A DNA stretch of 64,000 bases from Rhea pennata (lineage: Eukaryota > Chordata > Aves > Rheiformes > Rheidae), in contig NC_084671.1 in the NCBI RefSeq assembly GCF_028389875.1, forward strand, positions 29,011,083-29,075,082, read 5' to 3'. Each line of letters starts with the position of its first letter. Within the stretch, counting starts at the first letter, position 1. Shown here in pieces: positions 46,701-58,700 of this stretch. Under the pieces are notes generated by a model. The model was not told where the DNA came from. It made no database searches and was given only the letters and a program-made list of their open reading frames with translations. The translations under genes were made by a program, and so were the position numbers.

Positions 46701-49700
46701 TGGTGCCAGCTCATGGCAGGAGTGCCCCCTGGTTTTCCAGTGCCCCCTGTGTCTGAAAGCTCAGCTCCAGCTGTCGCCAGGATTTTGAGGTTCCACTTAC
46801 CTGAGGTTTTTCTCCTGGACCAACATTCACCAGGCAGCTATGGGCAAGGAGCTGCAGCACCAAGGTCTTCTGCATAGTCCTGCTTTTGGTCTTGTTCCTT
46901 GGAGAAAAGGGAATCTGAGAAAGTGGTTCTCAGTTTGTTCAGGCCATCTTTCTGGAATAACTGTTATAGCTTCAGGATCGCCTCTCATTTTCCCTTACAG
47001 TGCCTTGTGGCAGATGTTGTCCATGCTCAGCATGGGAAGAAAGGTCAGCTGACATGGCCTTCATCTCCTGGACTGGATTTAGTGAAGAAAGGAGGACTAC
47101 TGGATTTACTGATCTGCTCCTGTTATGCCCTACCTCTTTCTAAGAAGTTATAGAAGGACTGGATGACTGCAGAGCCTGGGATAGAGTAGAATCATAGAAT
47201 CAGTAAGGTTGGAAGGGACCTCTGGAGATCATCTAGTCCAACCTCCCTGCTCAGCAGGGTCACCTAGAGCATGTTAGAGAGGGTTGCATCCAGGCGAGCC
47301 TTGAATATCTCCAGAGAAGGAGACTCCACAACCTCTCCGAGCAACCTGTTCCAGTGCTCAGAGTAGGAAGCTCTTTGGCCCTAGATGACTTGCTAAAATC
47401 TTCCTGCAGTGAAAGGATAAAACAAATACTCTGATCATGTGCCTGTTGTTGCTTGCTTAAAAAAAATTGAATTAATTTCCCTCAACGTTCTTTGAAAATT
47501 GTGTCATTTTGACTTCTGCTTTGGAAGCTCTGGTGAGACTAAAGCAGGTACTACCCTGCCAAATACCAGCAATTTGTGCTTTGTGGCTCTTGAAAGCTGT
47601 GCTTGCAATTTGAATTGTTCTAGGCTGATTGCACTCAGGGTAGGACGGGACCATGCACATGTAAAAGGAGTTTTTCCTTCCTAAATGATGAGGTATACTA
47701 GTAACTATTCAAAATCAAAATCAGAGCTAATGTGCCCCTTCACTTCCCGGTTACTGCTTTGCCTGACCCTCAGGGATGCAAACTGCTTTGGCATATTTTG
47801 GAGGGGAGAGATAAGCAAGGTGAGGTGGAGAATTGAACCTCTATCTTCTTCCTAAAGACTCTGCTCAGTGAGATTTCACTCTTGCTTCCTATTGCCCTGG
47901 TTTCCTACAGGGGAGGAGAACTGTAAAGAAAACCCCTTCGTCTAGCTTTCAGCTGCAGGTGATGAGGAGGGGATGTCAGGTAACAGAGAAGGCTGCTTCA
48001 TAGCTCTGCCAGGGCCACGTCTGAAATGATGATGCTCCCCAGGTTTTCAAGTGAAATCATGGGATATATCAGAGGGATTATTTTATAGAGACAACCACAA
48101 GATGGAGCAAAATAGTTCCAAGAGCTCCCAAGTGTAACATCTCCCTATTTCTTTTGAAAAAAAAAAGACATCTGAGAAAAGCTGTTCAAGAGACTTAACT
48201 ATCCAGCTGGAAAAAACTTGCTCTTTAATGTCATTATTCTCATATTTGGGGTGTAGTCTGAAACCATGATACTGAGCTTCAATCTGTTGCTGTGCTTCTG
48301 AACTTAAATTAGGAGGGGTCTGTGCAAAGTTAATTGCTATCTGAATGAACTGAAGAGTTTTAATCTCTCTTCTGTCAGCATATCTCAGTGCTTTGTAAAA
48401 CCAAAAATCACTTAACCCTTTTGAGAGAAGAATCTGTGCACTGTTTTGTGCAGCGTTACCCTCAGTGTTCATTTGTAACTAGGTAAGAATTAGGGTAGGC
48501 ATTTCACTCATTGGTTCCTGACTTTTTTTTCATTTTTCCTGGTTGTGTGTTCACGCGTGGGAACGTGTGTGGTGCTTTCTGCGGTGGCTTTTTGTGCGTT
48601 TCGGGTTGCTACCCATCCACAGGCTGGGATTGGGAAACGCTGTTCCGGGTAAGTGCTTCAGAGCCCTTACTTAAGTTCCCCTAATTCCTGACACCTCCTC
48701 TGATCTGACAACTGTTGGACCTCTGCCTGCTCGTGCCCAGCCTGTGGGCTGCCCTGCCTCCAGCTTGGAGCCATCTAACGGTGTTCAGCTCCCGAATCTT
48801 TGGTGTGCTTGGGCCCAGCTGAACTTCAAACGCTACCACCCCAAGTGACTCTGGAGACTGACAGTAAGGAAAACTGTCATTACCCTAGATAGTAGACAAG
48901 AATAGTTATTATTTCGTCTGCATGCAGGATGCTGTACTTCAGCAGGCTTGGAGTGAGGTACTGATGCTGAAGTTGATGGTAGCCAACGATATGAGGGTTA
49001 TATCAGCTTCCCGCAGAAACTGAAGGTTGATTAATTGAAACTGGCTGTGTGCAGTCACGACTGCTCTGTTTGTTTGGTCTCTTTTTTCTTACGTTTTCCC
49101 AAGCCATGCAGAGGGAGACAGATTAGATCTAAGGAGTGCAGGTGCTTGTCAAATCTCTCACTTCTACTCCTTGACCTTTTTGTGTTGCTTTTTGCGTTAA
49201 GATGCTGTCAAGGATGAATCAATGCAAAGTGCTTACAGGAATACAAATCTCTTTCTCTCCAGGTGGTTGAGTTTACGCCTCCGGATGCCACACAGTGCTT
49301 TAGGAGAAGCACGTTTCCTGTGCTTTATGGAAAGAGAGTTGCTCTTGCCTTCCTCCCAGTTTCAAATTGTTGCCTCCTGGAAAACTCATTTTGAAAGCCT
49401 GAAAGATCACAAGACCCCGAATAATTTTGTTTAGAAAGTTAAGTCTTGCATGAGAAAGTTAAATTGTCAGCAGTGAGAAACTGGGCCTTCTGGTAGTGAA
49501 ATCTTGCCCAGTAAAGTGTGACAGGCCATTCTACCCACTGTATTCTTGAGCTTTCCTCCATGGGTGTCTGCTCCTGGCGCCTTGGCGCTGAGCTGCGGCA
49601 ATCCAACCGCTGGCCAAAGTGTGGTCTTGGAGGTACCTTCGTGTTAATGTTCTTCATGTTTTTCTTTTTACAGAACTGACCTTGAATCCACCAGAAGGGA

Positions 49701-52700
49701 TAGTAGCAGGTGAGGAACGGAACAGAGTTTGTGCACTGTGGAGTTCTGACCTTACCTGCTGGTAGCTTTAAACATTGTTTTGTTTTTTTCCTTATAGGTC
49801 CTATGAACGAAGAGAACTTCTTTGAGTGGGAAGCTCTGATTATGTGAGTTAATGCTGTTTTGTATCTGAAATCAGCACTTGTAGTCTATGGTTAGCTTTC
49901 AGGAGAATAAGAACATTAAAAAAAAACCCTTAATTCTGCGTAATACTGACTTTGGCCTGCCTTTGCACAGGAACTTCTTGTGCACCCCAGACTAGGAATT
50001 ATATTTGGAACTTAAACTGTGACAGAGGCACTTCTGGGCTTGAATGGTGAGCTGTTGTGCTGGCTTTGTATAGCTATTATAATGAGAAATATTCAGCATG
50101 TGTAACTCAGATTTTACAGGAATCACCATCTGGGCTCCACTAAAATACATTATGTGTAGGAACAGCGTAGGAAAAAGTAAATTGTTTGTAGATTTACATA
50201 AACTTGTTGGGAACATTGCTCACCTGCAAATATAGAATAAGTTTTCTCATGTTCTAAGTAGAACAAAATATACAGCTTATGAGTGATAGGAGAAAAAAAA
50301 CAATGACTAAAATTAGTTTACTTACTCAGATTTCTTCTAGAAAAATGAAAGAGGATAGATCTGACAAAGTGTTCAAATGTAAAAAGAAGTCTTTAAAAAC
50401 TTTTAAAATTCTTTAACCTTTGTGAATCAGCTGATGTTGAAAAGAGACTGTCTGGTGCAGTGGTTCCAAGTATAAAGCTCACTAGTTGTTGTATTTTGGG
50501 GTGAGGGGGTGGCAGCAAAGACATCTTTACAAAGCCTTCTCCTCCTCCTCCTCCTCCTCCTGCTTTTGAGCTGATGAGTATGATTGTTCACTGCAAGATT
50601 TAACTTGAAAGGAAGTAATCTTCTGGACATTCTTCTTGTCCAATATCTTACAAGTCTCTTTTGGTTAACTTACTCATGATGTACCTTTCCTTGGGAATTT
50701 TGAATGCAGGAAATAGCTGATGATTTTTTACAGATTAAAGTTCTAAATCAGTGGTGGAAAAAAGAGACCTTCGTCACTCAATTCTGACAATTTATACAAA
50801 TGCCACAGTTTTACTAGTTCAAGAAGCTTCAAGAAACTCCAGACTACTAAGCTTATCCTGAAGCTGATGATCTATTAAGAGTTAATTGAGGCTCTCATTT
50901 GGACCTTGTTTTTCAAATATTCAGTAGTAAAAGGTGGTGGTTTATTGTCCTTTTATCAGGGCCAAGTGGCCCCTGTGCTTGCCCCTGCGGACACTGGCAG
51001 AGGATAGAGCTGGGTGCAGGCCATGGCTGTTTCCCTGTTTGGGCTGTATCTGCTGTGATCTAGGAAGATGTTCTGCTCAACCAGTAGTGCTGAATTACGT
51101 GATTCTCAATTATTGTGCATGGAAGAACTTTCTTAGCTTGGTTTGGTTGGCAGTTTGGTTTGCTGGTTTGGTCTGCTTGAAGTATGTTGTCTAAGGGTGA
51201 AGAATGAGCTTTCAGACTCGGTGTGGTAAAAGGATGATTGTTTAAATGCTAGAACTTTGTCTTTTGGGAGCAGGCATACAAACGACTCAAGAGCATCAGC
51301 ATACCCCCTGCTTCACACGAGCTTGTTTTGTGGATGAGCTCATTTTATGGCAAGCATGAAGCTCTGAGTTACTTTAGGCCATGGTAAAAGGAGACCTGGA
51401 TTACCAATATTTGTTTGCTGAGTGATGTTGAAGAGTTTGTAAATGCCTCTGCTGACATGCAGCAGTTTATCCTTTCATAATCAGGTTGCATGTCTGCATT
51501 TTTTGCTCTATGAGAGTACTGTTATTTCAAGAGTATTTTTGACTGGCTGTGACTTCCAGGTAGTTCAGTCTTCTGAAGATGAACACTTAACATAGGAATA
51601 GGTAGTTAGTTCTCTAACACCAAAGGTGTTGGCTGCAATGTCTAATGCTTTCTTTCTGTCAGTGGGGTAGTTATCACTTTATAAAGCTCAAATGAATGGC
51701 ATCTCAGTTGACAAAGCTGTGCATTGCTTTGAGTTTAGGAATTGCAACGGATTTAATGTATTTCTTGGAATGTGGAAGGAAGTTGCTGTCTATCAATACT
51801 TTCTCATAGCAGAGATTTTGTGGTTGATTAGAGCTTTTATGGAGGAGACATAGAAGTACTTCTATACTTAATGCATTACATAGAACACATTTTTTTCCGT
51901 GTTTCCCATAACAAGAACTTAAACAACAGAGGAGCAGCTTGCAAACTTCAAAGCCCATTAAAGTGCTGAGTGTTGAGCTTGAGGTCTTCATCAGCGCGAA
52001 CTAAGGGGTGGAGGTACTTTAATTTTCCTTTCTGTATTGGTGTGTGTGTTTGTGTGTCGTAATTATGTTTTAACATTGGCTAAATTTTGAAGCTGTGGTA
52101 CAACAGCAACATGTTTACCCTAAACATGTTTGGTTACTTTTATCCCTATAACTCTATAAATAAAAACGAGTACATTTGGAAAGCAAGCTAAATAACTTGT
52201 TTGTATTTGGCTATGGTAATCTTCTTGAATGTTTTGTAATCCCAAATGTACTGTATGAAATTCTGGGAATGAAACAGAAGTGCAGATGAGGAAATTAAAG
52301 CAAGATTGACCTCAGATTTGAGAGAGATGAAGCATAAAAGATAAATAAGGAGCATATTAAACAGAACACTTATGGGACCTAAGAGAGAGAAGTTCAAGAT
52401 ACCATCCATTTATCAGTTCAGAAGTGGGCTGGGTAATGTTACAGAGATTGATGTAAGAGCTTGGCTTAGAGATAAAATAATCTCTTTTAAAATAATAATA
52501 ATAATAATTTGTATCTCAGATGTTCTTGCCTGCAGCAGTACTGCTGGATACTGCATAAATGTTAAGGTTGTATTGACATGCATGATAGAGCAGTTCTTAT
52601 ACTCCCAAAGCATGTGTATTTGTCTAAATCCAGAAGTGAAAATGCAATGTGGTGGTAGTCTTTTTAAATCATGAAGGTTTAGAGCTTGGTGAAAAATGTG

Positions 52701-55700
52701 TCCCTTTGATGAGGCATCCAACAGTAGCAGAATTAGTATATTTATGAAAATCAGATCTTTGCAACAGGGTGATTTGTTCATGGTAATAAATAGTCCCAAC
52801 ATATCAAAAAAGTTCATGAAAATACTACTTAATTCCTTAGCAGTGTGTGGGGTCTGCAGCCTGCGTTTTGTTGTGCAAGCTCATGAATTTAACATTCGAA
52901 ATCCAAGTGGTTTTATCCTCTTTAGTCAGGCTTATGAACTTCAAAAGTGTTGGCTCACACAAGTGTGTGTTGCTATTAAAGTTTGTCCCCAAAAGATACA
53001 AAAACAAATAATTGTTAAGAACTTTATTAGTTTAAAGGTTGCTTGAAAAATAAACAATATAAATTGAAACCATCTTATCAAAAAAGCCTCTCTGGAAAGG
53101 TAATTAGATCTATATATAAGCTTATGACTTTTGGTTTGTTTAGTATGGAATTCCCCTTTTTGGCATCTGACAAGTGTGGATTTTGGTCCTTTTCCAGCTT
53201 CTTTTACAAATAAGAAGCCATTTACAAATGTACTTGAAGGTGTGATTATAGAATTAACTGTCCTTATCAATTTGCTTCTCCCACCTATTTTGGTAGACAC
53301 CTACTGTCCTCTTCTTCCCCTACCTTCATAATTAGTATCTAGACCGTGGAGTTCAGAATTTCTCATTTCTATGTTTTGTCACTTATCAACAGAGTTCTTC
53401 ATAGCATGATTTTATCTGCATTCAAGTTCAGCATCTTTATATATAGCACTGACAGGACGAAAATAAGGTAACCTTTTGTTAGCTTCCTGCATTCATAGAG
53501 ATGTCCTTGTCATAGTTTTTTGGAACAATAAAGAATATGAAAGAAATAAATACAAGAACAGGCAAAAAAGATTGACAAAAGCGCTTTTCGCAGGAATTGA
53601 GTCAGAATGTACTCCGAATGTGTCAGTACCAACTACATGTTTCCCCTACCCTTAACTGAACGTTACCTTCAGTTCCTGCTGCTTCCGAGTGGTTTTTATG
53701 GTATTGCCATTTGTAGGTGAGCATCTGTGGTGGTTGGGAGGACTAATCTTAAACTGCAGAAACCTACAAATCTGTGATCCTTTAGGCTGAAAAGGGCTAA
53801 ACGAAGTAAATGTTAATTGTGAAGGACTGTTTGGATACTCTCCTGGACTTTGCGCAAATCCTTAGCATCTCGCACGTGGTTAGTAAACAGCCTGATTGCC
53901 TACCAAGTCATTAAATGCCATGCATATAGTGGCTAGAGGAGAAATGACATCCCTTCCCCAATGTTTTAATTTCTTAAGTTTGTAGAGTAGCATCATGTGG
54001 AGAAAAACACGCAAAGAGAGTCTTAGATTGAGCAGCCATAGGACAAGGTATTTCTTACAGAGTTAACGCCACAAGTGTCTGGAGACTGAGTGCCTTCCAT
54101 GTGCTCATGGTTAGTCGTAGCAAATCCTTTCTCTTTTGGGGGGGTCTGGAAACTTTGCTTAAGGTAATGCTTGTTTAATTTGCTGGACTGTTGGCTCAGT
54201 GTTGTTTGCTCAGTGGGAAGGTTTTACTTCTGCACAGTTGGGGTTTTTCTTGAAGGAATCCTAATCCAGTCCTCAATACCTTGGACTCCAAGTAGCAGCT
54301 CAGATGAGATCACAGCATATGGGTTTGAAAATCTCAAGTGCTTTGAAATCTCTGCAGAACAGGTGGTGCGATTACAAAAGATGCTGTGTTCTTTACCTTT
54401 TTGGCCCTGGTGATAGCCTATTTGAACTGAAAAGGACACTGCCAGGTTTGAATTTTGTGTCCTTTTGAGTGTTTTGTAGTTGCAAATGCTGTTTTGGATT
54501 AGCTTTAATAATTTCTTTGAACTTGATCCCTGCAGTAACAAATAACTAAAACAAAAGCAGTTTCTACACTTAATATAGGGCCTAAAAATGGAGCATGTTG
54601 GGTTAACATATCTGACAGAAGAGCCCTTAAGGCTGTGTGTTTACTCTCAAAAGAGAGCGTTAGACACCCACCAGCTTTTCAATGTGTGTATGTACATACT
54701 CTTAGAAGTTCAACAATAAGCCTTTAAAATGCAGCTGGCATTAAAATACTTATGAAAAAAATTAATCGGGTTTATTCTCAGATGTAGAATTGAATCCAGA
54801 ATAAATAGGGAAAGACTAGAAAGGGGAAAAATGGTTGGGATGGTTTAGCTTTGATTCTTGCAATACAATGATGCATTTCTGTGATCTTGCATGCAAATGT
54901 CAGTATTCAGGTTTAAAATGCTTGTTACCTGTGATTCTGATTCTCTGAGCTCTCCCAGCCAAGTCATTCGAGTCCCAGAATTTAACAGAGTGAGCCTCTT
55001 AAGACTATATCAACAACTTAAAGAAAGTCAAGACCAACAAAACCTGAAGTCCAAACTCAGGAATCTTTGACCATTTGCCTTAGAAATTTTATATTCTTTC
55101 TGGCCTGCAGAGTGTTTGTGGGTTGGAAAGTGGAAGTATGTATATATTTCTAAGCTTTATTTCCCAAACAATATAGCCCTTGTTTGAAGAGCTTTCTGCT
55201 GAATACATGAGATTTCCTTGGCTAAGATTTTTGGTGATGAAGCTTGTTCCCTGATCCTTCCAATCAGGGGAGATGATGTTTATTTTATAACTTGCAAATG
55301 GTTCATCAAGTTTGAATGCGTCGTGTCAAATAAACTCTGTTGCTCATCTTCCAAATATGTTTTTTTTATGTAGAGAGAGTAAAATAATTGTCTTTATGTT
55401 CTCACTTGATTGCGCTTTGAACTAGACAACGAACACAGACAATATTTCTGAAGAACCCTGACGAAGCCATTTGTTCTCAGTATGCATTTGAGGGAGTGAA
55501 AACTAAATACTTGAAGCCTGTCAAGAAACATGTTTCACCTGTATCTAACAATTTTAGCCCCTGAGTTGTGTTCTTATTTTTACAAAACATTGCTCTGTTT
55601 TTGCCATCTGATAGTGATAAATGTTTGTGCAGTTATGCTCCATACTGGCAGTTTAAATCTTCTTAGCTCAATTAGATGACTCCTTGCCTAATCCTTATTT

Positions 55701-58700
55701 TAAAGTTATTTTTGAGCTGCAGCATTTGATATCTCGTTCTCTGCAGCATAACAGTATCTTCAAAGACGCAGGAGTTTCACACCTGCCTGTGCTTTCCCTT
55801 GACGTGCAGACTCTCAAATCCTGGAACATGCCTTGGAGCCAGATACTCCAATTATTTCCAAACACACCCTGCTAATTAAGCAGTGTTGTGACCTTCCTAG
55901 TAATTTAGTGTGCAAGCTTTGATTTCTCCCTTCCCTCTCACACCCCATATTTAGAGTTAAGTTTATGAGGTGTAGAGTAAGAGTGCGTTAACTCCTTGTT
56001 TTCTTGAGAAGATGATGATATAGCCCAAACCTAAGATGTCTCATTAGACAAGAATTTGGGTGTAAGAAATATTTTAAACTCTGGTGAATGGCTTTTTTAT
56101 CTGTTTCTAGGGGTCCTGAAGACACCTGTTTTGAGTATGGTGTTTTCCCTGCTATTCTGAGTTTTCCACTCGACTATCCGCTAAGTCCTCCGAAGATGAG
56201 GTTCACGTGTGAGATGTTCCATCCAAACAGTAAGTTTGATGCAGCAGGATATTTGAGGGGGAGCAGGTTGCTTTTGCACCACAAAGAAACAACTTTTGCA
56301 GCAGGACAACTGATATTCCATACTAAGAATGGTTCTCTTCCTTTCAGACCTTGAGTATGCCATAGGAGTGTTTGACCATCCAGTAGTTTCACTCTGTCAT
56401 AGGGTCATTCTCTCTATCATGTTAATCTTCATCTGTCTTCAGATCGTAAACAGTCTGATAAAGACTTCAGCAATTTGATTGGCTTTTAAGATCATTCCAG
56501 GAATAGTTGAAACTATTGCCAAAATAGTCCAAAGATAAATGTTTTGTGCCTGCCATGAGATTTTGTAAAATAGTAGAGTCAGGGTGGGCTCTTCTCTGTG
56601 TTCCTCTGTGACTGATGTTTAAGTAGTTCGGTGTTGTTTTAACCTGTTCATATTGACTAAAGTTTGGATGCGGCTTTACTTAGCAGCATGGCTTTTTCCC
56701 ATTAGATCAGAGGTTTAGTTACATCTCTGATGTGATCTTTCTGAAATAGTGCTCTGTCCAAACAGCTGATAGATTTGTAGGCCTTCAAGGTTTTATTGGC
56801 CTTTTCTCTACAATTCTGGTGATGACAGTATCTCAGCTGCATATTATCTTAAGACTTCTGAGTGGAAGGAATTAAAGTAATGATGAGTATGGCTAACGAG
56901 TTTGAGCTTTGAACAGATAAAACCCCCAATATCCTCCTTTACAACCTAGAGCTCTCTTTTTCTGGCGTAGGTCTTAGCGGCATTCTTTGTAAAGGTGTTA
57001 CTTATTGCATCTGTTAAATCAACACTGATTGCGTAAAGATTGTTTATCATCACCCAGTTTGGATGGGCTGGATTCATATTGTAGGCAATAAAAGGAAAAT
57101 GCTGCCCTCTTACCTAATGTTTTCTTCCAAGCTGACATTCCTGCACTTGCATAAGACAAATCTTAATCTCAGCTGAGAATCTGTTTATTTCATCCAATTC
57201 CAAGGAATTCTGCCATTTCTTGAAGTTCCTCTGCTTCTCCCTTCTCAAAGCATCACTGACACAGATTCTTGCCCAATTAATCCACAAACAAGTCCATCTT
57301 ACTGTTCTCCTCTGGGGGGCACATCTGCGCTGTGCAGTGTAGAGCTGTGCAAATCTGCCCAAGACATAGCATCACCTACGTCACTGATGTCAACAGTAGT
57401 GTAGCTTAGCACCTAGAAATGATATTGCTACATCAGCACATTGCTCTAGCTGGACTCTGTCATCCAAACTTCTTGGCAGTACCCCTCTCCATAAGCAAAT
57501 CCATGTCCATGCAATACTCTGCTTTGCTCGTTCTGGGGTTTTGGCTTGAAGCTCTCTGCTTGGAGCTGTGTTGTGTGAGCAGCCTGTGGCATTGGCAGGC
57601 AGGATGGGGTGCAGAGAAGCTCAAACTGCCTGACCATCACGTGTTACAGAGCATCTCTACACCTGGGTGCTTCCTCCACAGGATTGGCTGGAACACATGG
57701 GATGGTCAGCAGTCAGCTGTTCAAAGTCCCATGCCTGTAGGTTGAGTTAAGGTAATTTTGAGATCACCAAAAGTATATACTCAAATCTTTCTTTTTGGAT
57801 GGGGTTGAGATAGTCTGCTTATACTCAGAAAGGCTGTAGAAATGGTGACCATGCTGTGCTTCTTGCATTCCCTAAATGCTTAATGCATCTGTGAGAAATT
57901 ACAAAGAAATTATTTAGAAAAGAAAAAAAAATGCTATGCTTTCTTGCCTTTGCAATGTCTGGGCTATGCATAGGATAATTGAGACACCACCAGAATTCTC
58001 TTCTCGTACAATAAAATAATTTCAGTGGGTGCTTTGTCGAAGATTACTTCAAAGTAGCAATTAATGAAAAGTTTTGTGTTGGCATTTAGCTGCAATCAGT
58101 CTTTTCTGTCTTGTCTTATGCTACTGTGATCCAACTGTTTTAAATGAGATACTGCATAAAAGCATTAGAGTAACTTACAGGTGAAGTATCTTCTACCGAT
58201 GTATTCGTAACTTGCAGTGGGAAATGCTGATGCAGCATGTGCTGTTTTCATCTCTTCCAGCTATGGCTAGATCAGCTCCAATCCCCAGCCTGGGGCTGCA
58301 GGAGGAGGTGGAAATATAAAAGTTTTCCAGAAAACTTACATGTTCCCAACTTGTACAGACATTACCTGAGTGAATGGAGGGATCTGGAAACAAGCATAAC
58401 TGCTTCCAGCGGTCATTTGCTTTTGTTTGTTTGTTTGTTTTTCCTGGCGATGATATGGGTTTGGTCACCAGAGGACTAGAAGCAGTAAAAGTACTAGGTA
58501 AAGTTGTAATTCCTTGGGACATTGCTGAATTAGGTCACCTTGTTAAAGCAGCATTTTGACGTCCCTTGTCTTTTGGTGCTGCCTCTTCAACCTCTCTCTG
58601 GCCTCGTTATCAAGTCAAAGGAGGCCGGTCCAGGGTGTGAGATGACTTGCACTGATGCAGATGTTTTGCTGATGTTAAAGGTTGGAGCGGAAGACATCTG

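Larger units (their letters stand above)
40606..49673 (+). other. UBE2G2: UBE2G2 intron 1
   Basis: 9.1 kb, gtgagt to ttacag. It contains the G-skewed tract, a CpG-enriched segment at about 42,690-42,860 followed by an AATAAA, and the CR1 fragment. Confidence 0.9.

Noticed and set aside
55229-55290. Possible C/D-box snoRNA (tgatga, ctga and a short hairpin)
   Set aside because: The boxes are not correctly ordered and there is no terminal stem closing C and D.
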